Under the pieces are notes generated by a model that was given only the letters and a program-made list of their open reading frames with translations, ran no database searches and was not told the origin of the DNA. From contig NC_092094.1 in the NCBI RefSeq assembly GCF_045679555.1, forward strand, positions 18,623,905-18,687,904: DNA of 64,000 nucleotides, in the 5' to 3' direction. The position numbers were made by a program, and so were the translations under genes. This DNA is from Salvelinus alpinus (lineage: Eukaryota > Chordata > Actinopteri > Salmoniformes > Salmonidae). Below are positions 45,059 through 58,277 of this stretch, one piece after another (within the stretch, counting starts at the first letter, position 1; each line of letters starts with the position of its first letter).

Positions 45059-46307
45059 TTTGACAAAGATTTAGAGGGGGTTCCCGCTCTCAAACAATAC
45101 GAGTCGATGGAGTGACTAAACGAAAGAGAAGAATACCACTATCAGGGAACAAGGAATTTCTCAAACTCCGTTGGGCCGTTTTACCCTTCAAACTTCTTCC
45201 TCCTCATTCCAGCCTATGTTGCCAACTATGTTTCAGCGATCTGTCACTAAAGTTGCTAGATTCCATCTTACCCCCTCCCCTTGTGCTTCTCTGCCTCTGT
45301 GCGCCGTTACTGTAGCTTCTCCCACTCTCGTTTGCAGAATTTAGTGTGAAAAATGTTGCTAGATTCCATCTTACCCCCTCCCCTTGTGCTTCTCTGCCTG
45401 TGTGCGCAGTTGCTGTGACTGTTGCAGGGACTGTGAAGAGACCTCTTGTGGCTTGTCTTGTGGGGTATGTATGCGTGTCCGAGCTGTGTGCTAGTAGTTT
45501 AGACAGACTAGTAGTTTAGACTAGTAGTTTAGACAGACAGCTCGGTGCGTTCGACATGTCAATACCTCTCATAAATAAAACTAGTGACGAAGTCAATAGT
45601 CAATACTCCACTTTCAGCCAGGAGAGATTGACATGCATATTATTAACATTAGCTCTCTGTGTACATCCAAGGGCCAGCCGTGCTGCCCTGTTCTGAGCCA
45701 ATTGCAATTTTCCTAAGTCATTTTTGTGGCACCTGACCACACGACTGAACAGTAGTTAAGGTGTGCGACAAAAATAGGACCTGTAGGACCTGCCTTGTTG
45801 ATAGTGTTGTTAAGAAGGCAGAGCATCGCTTTATTATAGACAGACTTCTCCCCATCTTAGCTACTACTGCGTCAATATGTTTTGACTATGACAGTTTACA
45901 ATCTAGGGTTACTCCAAGCAGTTTAGTCATCTCAACTTGCTCAATTTCCACATGACTTATTACAAGATTTAGTTGAGGTTTAGGGTTTAGTGAGTGTTTT
46001 GCTCCAAATACAATGCTTTTAGTTTTATAAATATTTAGGGCTAACTTACTCCTTGCCACCCACTCTGAAACGAACTGCAGCTCTTTGTTGAGTGTTGCAG
46101 TCATTTCAGTCGCTGCAGTAGCTGACGTGTATAGTGTAGAGTCATCCGCATACACATGGCTTTACTCAAAGTCAGTGGCATGTCGTTAGTAAAAATGTAC
46201 TCAAGGTCCAAAAGGAATTTGGCTTCCGCTCTAGCCCGAAGACTCCTTTACAAGTAACAGTCACTGGCGAGGTCTGAAAACACTACCTGCCGCCCTAAAA
46301 TGGAACA

Positions 46308-46378
46308 TGCATTGGCCGGGAATCGAACCCGGGCCTCCCGCGTGGCAGGCGAGAATTCTACCACTGAACCACCAATGC
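46308..46378 (-). tRNA. tRNA-Gly-GCC: tRNA-Gly (GCC), array copy 21
   Basis: Identical sequence; 1,320-bp unit; flank markers C/A. Confidence 0.97.
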
Positions 46379-47627
46379 TTTGACAAAGATTTAGAGGGGG
46401 TTCCCGCTCTCAAACAATACGAGTCGATGGAGTGACTAAACGAAAGAGAAGAATACCACTATCAGGGAACAAGGAATTTCTCAAACTCCGTTGGGCCGTT
46501 TTACCCTTCAAACTTCTTCCTCCTCATTCCAGCCTATGTTGCCAACTATGTTTCAGCGATCTGTCACTAAAGTTGCTAGATTCCATCTTACCCCCTCCCC
46601 TTGTGCTTCTCTGCCTCTGTGCGCCGTTACTGTAGCTTCTCCCACTCTCGTTTGCAGAATTTAGTGTGAAAAATGTTGCTAGATTCCATCTTACCCCCTC
46701 CCCTTGTGCTTCTCTGCCTGTGTGCGCAGTTGCTGTGACTGTTGCAGGGACTGTGAAGAGACCTCTTGTGGCTTGTCTTGTGGGGTATGTATGCGTGTCC
46801 GAGCTGTGTGCTAGTAGTTTAGACAGACTAGTAGTTTAGACTAGTAGTTTAGACAGACAGCTCGGTGCGTTCGACATGTCAATACCTCTCATAAATAAAA
46901 CTAGTGACGAAGTCAATAGTCAATACTCCACTTTCAGCCAGGAGAGATTGACATGCATATTATTAACATTAGCTCTCTGTGTACATCCAAGGGCCAGCCG
47001 TGCTGCCCTGTTCTGAGCCAATTGCAATTTTCCTAAGTCATTTTTGTGGCACCTGACCACACGACTGAACAGTAGTTAAGGTGTGCGACAAAAATAGGAC
47101 CTGTAGGACCTGCCTTGTTGATAGTGTTGTTAAGAAGGCAGAGCATCGCTTTATTATAGACAGACTTCTCCCCATCTTAGCTACTACTGCGTCAATATGT
47201 TTTGACTATGACAGTTTACAATCTAGGGTTACTCCAAGCAGTTTAGTCATCTCAACTTGCTCAATTTCCACATGACTTATTACAAGATTTAGTTGAGGTT
47301 TAGGGTTTAGTGAGTGTTTTGCTCCAAATACAATGCTTTTAGTTTTATAAATATTTAGGGCTAACTTACTCCTTGCCACCCACTCTGAAACGAACTGCAG
47401 CTCTTTGTTGAGTGTTGCAGTCATTTCAGTCGCTGCAGTAGCTGACGTGTATAGTGTAGAGTCATCCGCATACACATGGCTTTACTCAAAGTCAGTGGCA
47501 TGTCGTTAGTAAAAATGTACTCAAGGTCCAAAAGGAATTTGGCTTCCGCTCTAGCCCGAAGACTCCTTTACAAGTAACAGTCACTGGCGAGGTCTGAAAA
47601 CACTACCTGCCGCCCTAAAATGGAACA

Positions 47628-47698
47628 TGCATTGGCCGGGAATCGAACCCGGGCCTCCCGCGTGGCAGGCGAGAATTCTACCACTGAACCACCAATGC
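47628..47698 (-). tRNA. tRNA-Gly-GCC: tRNA-Gly (GCC), array copy 22
   Basis: Identical sequence; 1,320-bp unit; markers C/G; last copy with the C variant. Confidence 0.97.
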
Positions 47699-48947
47699 TT
47701 TGACAGAGATTTAGAGGGGGTTCCCGCTCTCAAACAATACGAGTCGATGGAGTGACTAAACGAAAGAGAAGAATACCACTATCAGGGAACAAGGAATTTC
47801 TCAAACTCCGTTGGGCCGTTTTACCCTTCAAACTTCTTCCTCCTCATTCCAGCCTATGTTGCCAACTATGTTTCAGCGATCTGTCACTAAAGTTGCTAGA
47901 TTCCATCTTACCCCCTCCCCTTGTGCTTCTCTGCCTCTGTGCGCCGTTACTGTAGCTTCTCCCACTCTCGTTTGCAGAATTTAGTGTGAAAAATGTTGCT
48001 AGATTCCATCTTACCCCCTCCCCTTGTGCTTCTCTGCCTGTGTGCGCAGTTGCTGTGACTGTTGCAGGGACTGTGAAGAGACCTCTTGTGGCTTGTCTTG
48101 TGGGGTATGTATGCGTGTCCGAGCTGTGTGCTAGTAGTTTAGACAGACTAGTAGTTTAGACTAGTAGTTTAGACAGACAGCTCGGTGCGTTCGACATGTC
48201 AATACCTCTCATAAATAAAACTAGTGACGAAGTCAATAGTCAATACTCCACTTTCAGCCAGGAGAGATTGACATGCATATTATTAACATTAGCTCTCTGT
48301 GTACATCCAAGGGCCAGCCGTGCTGCCCTGTTCTGAGCCAATTGCAATTTTCCTAAGTCATTTTTGTGGCACCTGACCACACGACTGAACAGTAGTTAAG
48401 GTGTGCGACAAAAATAGGACCTGTAGGACCTGCCTTGTTGATAGTGTTGTTAAGAAGGCAGAGCATCGCTTTATTATAGACAGACTTCTCCCCATCTTAG
48501 CTACTACTGCGTCAATATGTTTTGACTATGACAGTTTACAATCTAGGGTTACTCCAAGCAGTTTAGTCATCTCAACTTGCTCAATTTCCACATGACTTAT
48601 TACAAGATTTAGTTGAGGTTTAGGGTTTAGTGAGTGTTTTGCTCCAAATACAATGCTTTTAGTTTTATAAATATTTAGGGCTAACTTACTCCTTGCCACC
48701 CACTCTGAAACGAACTGCAGCTCTTTGTTGAGTGTTGCAGTCATTTCAGTCGCTGCAGTAGCTGACGTGTATAGTGTAGAGTCATCCGCATACACATGGC
48801 TTTACTCAAAGTCAGTGGCATGTCGTTAGTAAAAATGTACTCAAGGTCCAAAAGGAATTTGGCTTCCGCTCTAGCCCGAAGACTCTTTTACAAGTAACAG
48901 TCACTGGCGAGGTCTGAAAACACTACCTGCCGCCCTAAAATGGAACA

Positions 48948-49018
48948 TGCATTGGCCGGGAATCGAACCCGGGCCTCCCGCGTGGCAGGCGAGAATTCTA
49001 CCACTGAACCACCAATGC
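48948..49018 (-). tRNA. tRNA-Gly-GCC: tRNA-Gly (GCC), array copy 23
   Basis: Identical sequence; 1,320-bp unit; flank markers T/G. Confidence 0.97.
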
Positions 49019-50267
49019 TTTGACAGAGATTTAGAGGGGGTTCCCGCTCTCAAACAATACGAGTCGATGGAGTGACTAAACGAAAGAGAAGAATACCACT
49101 ATCAGGGAACAAGGAATTTCTCAAACTCCGTTGGGCCGTTTTACCCTTCAAACTTCTTCCTCCTCATTCCAGCCTATGTTGCCAACTATGTTTCAGCGAT
49201 CTGTCACTAAAGTTGCTAGATTCCATCTTACCCCCTCCCCTTGTGCTTCTCTGCCTCTGTGCGCCGTTACTGTAGCTTCTCCCACTCTCGTTTGCAGAAT
49301 TTAGTGTGAAAAATGTTGCTAGATTCCATCTTACCCCCTCCCCTTGTGCTTCTCTGCCTGTGTGCGCAGTTGCTGTGACTGTTGCAGGGACTGTGAAGAG
49401 ACCTCTTGTGGCTTGTCTTGTGGGGTATGTATGCGTGTCCGAGCTGTGTGCTAGTAGTTTAGACAGACTAGTAGTTTAGACTAGTAGTTTAGACAGACAG
49501 CTCGGTGCGTTCGACATGTCAATACCTCTCATAAATAAAACTAGTGACGAAGTCAATAGTCAATACTCCACTTTCAGCCAGGAGAGATTGACATGCATAT
49601 TATTAACATTAGCTCTCTGTGTACATCCAAGGGCCAGCCGTGCTGCCCTGTTCTGAGCCAATTGCAATTTTCCTAAGTCATTTTTGTGGCACCTGACCAC
49701 ACGACTGAACAGTAGTTAAGGTGTGCGACAAAAATAGGACCTGTAGGACCTGCCTTGTTGATAGTGTTGTTAAGAAGGCAGAGCATCGCTTTATTATAGA
49801 CAGACTTCTCCCCATCTTAGCTACTACTGCGTCAATATGTTTTGACTATGACAGTTTACAATCTAGGGTTACTCCAAGCAGTTTAGTCATCTCAACTTGC
49901 TCAATTTCCACATGACTTATTACAAGATTTAGTTGAGGTTTAGGGTTTAGTGAGTGTTTTGCTCCAAATACAATGCTTTTAGTTTTATAAATATTTAGGG
50001 CTAACTTACTCCTTGCCACCCACTCTGAAACGAACTGCAGCTCTTTGTTGAGTGTTGCAGTCATTTCAGTCGCTGCAGTAGCTGACGTGTATAGTGTAGA
50101 GTCATCCGCATACACATGGCTTTACTCAAAGTCAGTGGCATGTCGTTAGTAAAAATGTACTCAAGGTCCAAAAGGAATTTGGCTTCCGCTCTAGCCCGAA
50201 GACTCTTTTACAAGTAACAGTCACTGGCGAGGTCTGAAAACACTACCTGCCGCCCTAAAATGGAACA

Positions 50268-50338
50268 TGCATTGGCCGGGAATCGAACCCGGGCCTCCCG
50301 CGTGGCAGGCGAGAATTCTACCACTGAACCACCAATGC
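50268..50338 (-). tRNA. tRNA-Gly-GCC: tRNA-Gly (GCC), array copy 24
   Basis: Identical sequence; 1,320-bp unit; flank markers T/G. Confidence 0.97.
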
Positions 50339-51587
50339 TTTGACAGAGATTTAGAGGGGGTTCCCGCTCTCAAACAATACGAGTCGATGGAGTGACTAAA
50401 CGAAAGAGAAGAATACCACTATCAGGGAACAAGGAATTTCTCAAACTCCGTTGGGCCGTTTTACCCTTCAAACTTCTTCCTCCTCATTCCAGCCTATGTT
50501 GCCAACTATGTTTCAGCGATCTGTCACTAAAGTTGCTAGATTCCATCTTACCCCCTCCCCTTGTGCTTCTCTGCCTCTGTGCGCCGTTACTGTAGCTTCT
50601 CCCACTCTCGTTTGCAGAATTTAGTGTGAAAAATGTTGCTAGATTCCATCTTACCCCCTCCCCTTGTGCTTCTCTGCCTGTGTGCGCAGTTGCTGTGACT
50701 GTTGCAGGGACTGTGAAGAGACCTCTTGTGGCTTGTCTTGTGGGGTATGTATGCGTGTCCGAGCTGTGTGCTAGTAGTTTAGACAGACTAGTAGTTTAGA
50801 CTAGTAGTTTAGACAGACAGCTCGGTGCGTTCGACATGTCAATACCTCTCATAAATAAAACTAGTGACGAAGTCAATAGTCAATACTCCACTTTCAGCCA
50901 GGAGAGATTGACATGCATATTATTAACATTAGCTCTCTGTGTACATCCAAGGGCCAGCCGTGCTGCCCTGTTCTGAGCCAATTGCAATTTTCCTAAGTCA
51001 TTTTTGTGGCACCTGACCACACGACTGAACAGTAGTTAAGGTGTGCGACAAAAATAGGACCTGTAGGACCTGCCTTGTTGATAGTGTTGTTAAGAAGGCA
51101 GAGCATCGCTTTATTATAGACAGACTTCTCCCCATCTTAGCTACTACTGCGTCAATATGTTTTGACTATGACAGTTTACAATCTAGGGTTACTCCAAGCA
51201 GTTTAGTCATCTCAACTTGCTCAATTTCCACATGACTTATTACAAGATTTAGTTGAGGTTTAGGGTTTAGTGAGTGTTTTGCTCCAAATACAATGCTTTT
51301 AGTTTTATAAATATTTAGGGCTAACTTACTCCTTGCCACCCACTCTGAAACGAACTGCAGCTCTTTGTTGAGTGTTGCAGTCATTTCAGTCGCTGCAGTA
51401 GCTGACGTGTATAGTGTAGAGTCATCCGCATACACATGGCTTTACTCAAAGTCAGTGGCATGTCGTTAGTAAAAATGTACTCAAGGTCCAAAAGGAATTT
51501 GGCTTCCGCTCTAGCCCGAAGACTCTTTTACAAGTAACAGTCACTGGCGAGGTCTGAAAACACTACCTGCCGCCCTAAAAGGGAACA

Positions 51588-51658
51588 TGCATTGGCCGGG
51601 AATCGAACCCGGGCCTCCCGCGTGGCAGGCGAGAATTCTACCACTGAACCACCAATGC
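51588..51658 (-). tRNA. tRNA-Gly-GCC: tRNA-Gly (GCC), array copy 25
   Basis: Identical tRNA; 1,320-bp unit. The only copy with a change beside the terminator: aaaagggaac instead of aaaatggaac at 51,581. The TTTT itself is kept, so termination should still work. Confidence 0.97.
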
Positions 51659-52907
51659 TTTGACAGAGATTTAGAGGGGGTTCCCGCTCTCAAACAATAC
51701 GAGTCGATGGAGTGACTAAACGAAAGAGAAGAATACCACTATCAGGGAACAAGGAATTTCTCAAACTCCGTTGGGCCGTTTTACCCTTCAAACTTCTTCC
51801 TCCTCATTCCAGCCTATGTTGCCAACTATGTTTCAGCGATCTGTCACTAAAGTTGCTAGATTCCATCTTACCCCCTCCCCTTGTGCTTCTCTGCCTCTGT
51901 GCGCCGTTACTGTAGCTTCTCCCACTCTCGTTTGCAGAATTTAGTGTGAAAAATGTTGCTAGATTCCATCTTACCCCCTCCCCTTGTGCTTCTCTGCCTG
52001 TGTGCGCAGTTGCTGTGACTGTTGCAGGGACTGTGAAGAGACCTCTTGTGGCTTGTCTTGTGGGGTATGTATGCGTGTCCGAGCTGTGTGCTAGTAGTTT
52101 AGACAGACTAGTAGTTTAGACTAGTAGTTTAGACAGACAGCTCGGTGCGTTCGACATGTCAATACCTCTCATAAATAAAACTAGTGACGAAGTCAATAGT
52201 CAATACTCCACTTTCAGCCAGGAGAGATTGACATGCATATTATTAACATTAGCTCTCTGTGTACATCCAAGGGCCAGCCGTGCTGCCCTGTTCTGAGCCA
52301 ATTGCAATTTTCCTAAGTCATTTTTGTGGCACCTGACCACACGACTGAACAGTAGTTAAGGTGTGCGACAAAAATAGGACCTGTAGGACCTGCCTTGTTG
52401 ATAGTGTTGTTAAGAAGGCAGAGCATCGCTTTATTATAGACAGACTTCTCCCCATCTTAGCTACTACTGCGTCAATATGTTTTGACTATGACAGTTTACA
52501 ATCTAGGGTTACTCCAAGCAGTTTAGTCATCTCAACTTGCTCAATTTCCACATGACTTATTACAAGATTTAGTTGAGGTTTAGGGTTTAGTGAGTGTTTT
52601 GCTCCAAATACAATGCTTTTAGTTTTATAAATATTTAGGGCTAACTTACTCCTTGCCACCCACTCTGAAACGAACTGCAGCTCTTTGTTGAGTGTTGCAG
52701 TCATTTCAGTCGCTGCAGTAGCTGACGTGTATAGTGTAGAGTCATCCGCATACACATGGCTTTACTCAAAGTCAGTGGCATGTCGTTAGTAAAAATGTAC
52801 TCAAGGTCCAAAAGGAATTTGGCTTCCGCTCTAGCCCGAAGACTCTTTTACAAGTAACAGTCACTGGCGAGGTCTGAAAACACTACCTGCCGCCCTAAAA
52901 TGGAACA

Positions 52908-52978
52908 TGCATTGGCCGGGAATCGAACCCGGGCCTCCCGCGTGGCAGGCGAGAATTCTACCACTGAACCACCAATGC
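52908..52978 (-). tRNA. tRNA-Gly-GCC: tRNA-Gly (GCC), array copy 26
   Basis: Identical sequence; 1,320-bp unit; flank markers T/G. Confidence 0.97.
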
Positions 52979-54227
52979 TTTGACAGAGATTTAGAGGGGG
53001 TTCCCGCTCTCAAACAATACGAGTCGATGGAGTGACTAAACGAAAGAGAAGAATACCACTATCAGGGAACAAGGAATTTCTCAAACTCCGTTGGGCCGTT
53101 TTACCCTTCAAACTTCTTCCTCCTCATTCCAGCCTATGTTGCCAACTATGTTTCAGCGATCTGTCACTAAAGTTGCTAGATTCCATCTTACCCCCTCCCC
53201 TTGTGCTTCTCTGCCTCTGTGCGCCGTTACTGTAGCTTCTCCCACTCTCGTTTGCAGAATTTAGTGTGAAAAATGTTGCTAGATTCCATCTTACCCCCTC
53301 CCCTTGTGCTTCTCTGCCTGTGTGCGCAGTTGCTGTGACTGTTGCAGGGACTGTGAAGAGACCTCTTGTGGCTTGTCTTGTGGGGTATGTATGCGTGTCC
53401 GAGCTGTGTGCTAGTAGTTTAGACAGACTAGTAGTTTAGACTAGTAGTTTAGACAGACAGCTCGGTGCGTTCGACATGTCAATACCTCTCATAAATAAAA
53501 CTAGTGACGAAGTCAATAGTCAATACTCCACTTTCAGCCAGGAGAGATTGACATGCATATTATTAACATTAGCTCTCTGTGTACATCCAAGGGCCAGCCG
53601 TGCTGCCCTGTTCTGAGCCAATTGCAATTTTCCTAAGTCATTTTTGTGGCACCTGACCACACGACTGAACAGTAGTTAAGGTGTGCGACAAAAATAGGAC
53701 CTGTAGGACCTGCCTTGTTGATAGTGTTGTTAAGAAGGCAGAGCATCGCTTTATTATAGACAGACTTCTCCCCATCTTAGCTACTACTGCGTCAATATGT
53801 TTTGACTATGACAGTTTACAATCTAGGGTTACTCCAAGCAGTTTAGTCATCTCAACTTGCTCAATTTCCACATGACTTATTACAAGATTTAGTTGAGGTT
53901 TAGGGTTTAGTGAGTGTTTTGCTCCAAATACAATGCTTTTAGTTTTATAAATATTTAGGGCTAACTTACTCCTTGCCACCCACTCTGAAACGAACTGCAG
54001 CTCTTTGTTGAGTGTTGCAGTCATTTCAGTCGCTGCAGTAGCTGACGTGTATAGTGTAGAGTCATCCGCATACACATGGCTTTACTCAAAGTCAGTGGCA
54101 TGTCGTTAGTAAAAATGTACTCAAGGTCCAAAAGGAATTTGGCTTCCGCTCTAGCCCGAAGACTCTTTTACAAGTAACAGTCACTGGCGAGGTCTGAAAA
54201 CACTACCTGCCGCCCTAAAATGGAACA

Positions 54228-54298
54228 TGCATTGGCCGGGAATCGAACCCGGGCCTCCCGCGTGGCAGGCGAGAATTCTACCACTGAACCACCAATGC
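54228..54298 (-). tRNA. tRNA-Gly-GCC: tRNA-Gly (GCC), array copy 27
   Basis: Identical sequence; unit of 1,339 bp because of a 19-bp tandem duplication 74 bp upstream of the tRNA start (54,372-54,409). Confidence 0.97.
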
Positions 54299-54371
54299 TT
54301 TGACAGAGATTTAGAGGGGGTTCCCGCTCTCAAACAATACGAGTCGATGGAGTGACTAAACGAAAGAGAAG

Positions 54372-54409
54372 AATACCACTATCAGGGAACAATACCACTA
54401 TCAGGGAAC
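54372..54409. repeat. Unit-specific 19-bp tandem duplication
   Basis: aataccactatcagggaac appears twice without spacer. Every other unit has it once. It is a private mutation of the unit after tRNA copy 27 and has not spread. Confidence 0.95.
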
Positions 54410-55566
54410 AAGGAATTTCTCAAACTCCGTTGGGCCGTTTTACCCTTCAAACTTCTTCCTCCTCATTCCAGCCTATGTTGCCAACTATGTTTCAGCGATC
54501 TGTCACTAAAGTTGCTAGATTCCATCTTACCCCCTCCCCTTGTGCTTCTCTGCCTCTGTGCGCCGTTACTGTAGCTTCTCCCACTCTCGTTTGCAGAATT
54601 TAGTGTGAAAAATGTTGCTAGATTCCATCTTACCCCCTCCCCTTGTGCTTCTCTGCCTGTGTGCGCAGTTGCTGTGACTGTTGCAGGGACTGTGAAGAGA
54701 CCTCTTGTGGCTTGTCTTGTGGGGTATGTATGCGTGTCCGAGCTGTGTGCTAGTAGTTTAGACAGACTAGTAGTTTAGACTAGTAGTTTAGACAGACAGC
54801 TCGGTGCGTTCGACATGTCAATACCTCTCATAAATAAAACTAGTGACGAAGTCAATAGTCAATACTCCACTTTCAGCCAGGAGAGATTGACATGCATATT
54901 ATTAACATTAGCTCTCTGTGTACATCCAAGGGCCAGCCGTGCTGCCCTGTTCTGAGCCAATTGCAATTTTCCTAAGTCATTTTTGTGGCACCTGACCACA
55001 CGACTGAACAGTAGTTAAGGTGTGCGACAAAAATAGGACCTGTAGGACCTGCCTTGTTGATAGTGTTGTTAAGAAGGCAGAGCATCGCTTTATTATAGAC
55101 AGACTTCTCCCCATCTTAGCTACTACTGCGTCAATATGTTTTGACTATGACAGTTTACAATCTAGGGTTACTCCAAGCAGTTTAGTCATCTCAACTTGCT
55201 CAATTTCCACATGACTTATTACAAGATTTAGTTGAGGTTTAGGGTTTAGTGAGTGTTTTGCTCCAAATACAATGCTTTTAGTTTTATAAATATTTAGGGC
55301 TAACTTACTCCTTGCCACCCACTCTGAAACGAACTGCAGCTCTTTGTTGAGTGTTGCAGTCATTTCAGTCGCTGCAGTAGCTGACGTGTATAGTGTAGAG
55401 TCATCCGCATACACATGGCTTTACTCAAAGTCAGTGGCATGTCGTTAGTAAAAATGTACTCAAGGTCCAAAAGGAATTTGGCTTCCGCTCTAGCCCGAAG
55501 ACTCTTTTACAAGTAACAGTCACTGGCGAGGTCTGAAAACACTACCTGCCGCCCTAAAATGGAACA

Positions 55567-55637
55567 TGCATTGGCCGGGAATCGAACCCGGGCCTCCCGC
55601 GTGGCAGGCGAGAATTCTACCACTGAACCACCAATGC
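55567..55637 (-). tRNA. tRNA-Gly-GCC: tRNA-Gly (GCC), array copy 28
   Basis: Identical sequence; 1,320-bp unit; flank markers T/G. Confidence 0.97.
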
Positions 55638-56886
55638 TTTGACAGAGATTTAGAGGGGGTTCCCGCTCTCAAACAATACGAGTCGATGGAGTGACTAAAC
55701 GAAAGAGAAGAATACCACTATCAGGGAACAAGGAATTTCTCAAACTCCGTTGGGCCGTTTTACCCTTCAAACTTCTTCCTCCTCATTCCAGCCTATGTTG
55801 CCAACTATGTTTCAGCGATCTGTCACTAAAGTTGCTAGATTCCATCTTACCCCCTCCCCTTGTGCTTCTCTGCCTCTGTGCGCCGTTACTGTAGCTTCTC
55901 CCACTCTCGTTTGCAGAATTTAGTGTGAAAAATGTTGCTAGATTCCATCTTACCCCCTCCCCTTGTGCTTCTCTGCCTGTGTGCGCAGTTGCTGTGACTG
56001 TTGCAGGGACTGTGAAGAGACCTCTTGTGGCTTGTCTTGTGGGGTATGTATGCGTGTCCGAGCTGTGTGCTAGTAGTTTAGACAGACTAGTAGTTTAGAC
56101 TAGTAGTTTAGACAGACAGCTCGGTGCGTTCGACATGTCAATACCTCTCATAAATAAAACTAGTGACGAAGTCAATAGTCAATACTCCACTTTCAGCCAG
56201 GAGAGATTGACATGCATATTATTAACATTAGCTCTCTGTGTACATCCAAGGGCCAGCCGTGCTGCCCTGTTCTGAGCCAATTGCAATTTTCCTAAGTCAT
56301 TTTTGTGGCACCTGACCACACGACTGAACAGTAGTTAAGGTGTGCGACAAAAATAGGACCTGTAGGACCTGCCTTGTTGATAGTGTTGTTAAGAAGGCAG
56401 AGCATCGCTTTATTATAGACAGACTTCTCCCCATCTTAGCTACTACTGCGTCAATATGTTTTGACTATGACAGTTTACAATCTAGGGTTACTCCAAGCAG
56501 TTTAGTCATCTCAACTTGCTCAATTTCCACATGACTTATTACAAGATTTAGTTGAGGTTTAGGGTTTAGTGAGTGTTTTGCTCCAAATACAATGCTTTTA
56601 GTTTTATAAATATTTAGGGCTAACTTACTCCTTGCCACCCACTCTGAAACGAACTGCAGCTCTTTGTTGAGTGTTGCAGTCATTTCAGTCGCTGCAGTAG
56701 CTGACGTGTATAGTGTAGAGTCATCCGCATACACATGGCTTTACTCAAAGTCAGTGGCATGTCGTTAGTAAAAATGTACTCAAGGTCCAAAAGGAATTTG
56801 GCTTCCGCTCTAGCCCGAAGACTCTTTTACAAGTAACAGTCACTGGCGAGGTCTGAAAACACTACCTGCCGCCCTAAAATGGAACA

Positions 56887-56957
56887 TGCATTGGCCGGGA
56901 ATCGAACCCGGGCCTCCCGCGTGGCAGGCGAGAATTCTACCACTGAACCACCAATGC
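56887..56957 (-). tRNA. tRNA-Gly-GCC: tRNA-Gly (GCC), array copy 29
   Basis: Identical sequence; end of the long run of 1,320-bp units; flank markers T/G. Confidence 0.97.
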
Positions 56958-58206
56958 TTTGACAGAGATTTAGAGGGGGTTCCCGCTCTCAAACAATACG
57001 AGTCGATGGAGTGACTAAACGAAAGAGAAGAATACCACTATCAGGGAACAAGGAATTTCTCAAACTCCGTTGGGCCGTTTTACCCTTCAAACTTCTTCCT
57101 CCTCATTCCAGCCTATGTTGCCAACTATGTTTCAGCGATCTGTCACTAAAGTTGCTAGATTCCATCTTACCCCCTCCCCTTGTGCTTCTCTGCCTCTGTG
57201 CGCCGTTACTGTAGCTTCTCCCACTCTCGTTTGCAGAATTTAGTGTGAAAAATGTTGCTAGATTCCATCTTACCCCCTCCCCTTGTGCTTCTCTGCCTGT
57301 GTGCGCAGTTGCTGTGACTGTTGCAGGGACTGTGAAGAGACCTCTTGTGGCTTGTCTTGTGGGGTATGTATGCGTGTCCGAGCTGTGTGCTAGTAGTTTA
57401 GACAGACTAGTAGTTTAGACTAGTAGTTTAGACAGACAGCTCGGTGCGTTCGACATGTCAATACCTCTCATAAATAAAACTAGTGACGAAGTCAATAGTC
57501 AATACTCCACTTTCAGCCAGGAGAGATTGACATGCATATTATTAACATTAGCTCTCTGTGTACATCCAAGGGCCAGCCGTGCTGCCCTGTTCTGAGCCAA
57601 TTGCAATTTTCCTAAGTCATTTTTGTGGCACCTGACCACACGACTGAACAGTAGTTAAGGTGTGCGACAAAAATAGGACCTGTAGGACCTGCCTTGTTGA
57701 TAGTGTTGTTAAGAAGGCAGAGCATCGCTTTATTATAGACAGACTTCTCCCCATCTTAGCTACTACTGCGTCAATATGTTTTGACTATGACAGTTTACAA
57801 TCTAGGGTTACTCCAAGCAGTTTAGTCATCTCAACTTGCTCAATTTCCACATGACTTATTACAAGATTTAGTTGAGGTTTAGGGTTTAGTGAGTGTTTTG
57901 CTCCAAATACAATGCTTTTAGTTTTATAAATATTTAGGGCTAACTTACTCCTTGCCACCCACTCTGAAACGAACTGCAGCTCTTTGTTGAGTGTTGCAGT
58001 CATTTCAGTCGCTGCAGTAGCTGACGTGTATAGTGTAGAGTCATCCGCATACACATGGCTTTACTCAAAGTCAGTGGCATGTCGTTAGTAAAAATGTACT
58101 CAAGGTCCAAAAGGAATTTGGCTTCCGCTCTAGCCCGAAGACTCTTTTACAAGTAACAGTCACTGGCGAGGTCTGAAAACACTACCTGCCGCCCTAAAAT
58201 GGAACA

Positions 58207-58277
58207 TGCATTGGCCGGGAATCGAACCCGGGCCTCCCGCGTGGCAGGCGAGAATTCTACCACTGAACCACCAATGC
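58207..58277 (-). tRNA. tRNA-Gly-GCC: tRNA-Gly (GCC), array copy 30
   Basis: Identical sequence; the 1,287-bp form reappears after this copy. Confidence 0.97.
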
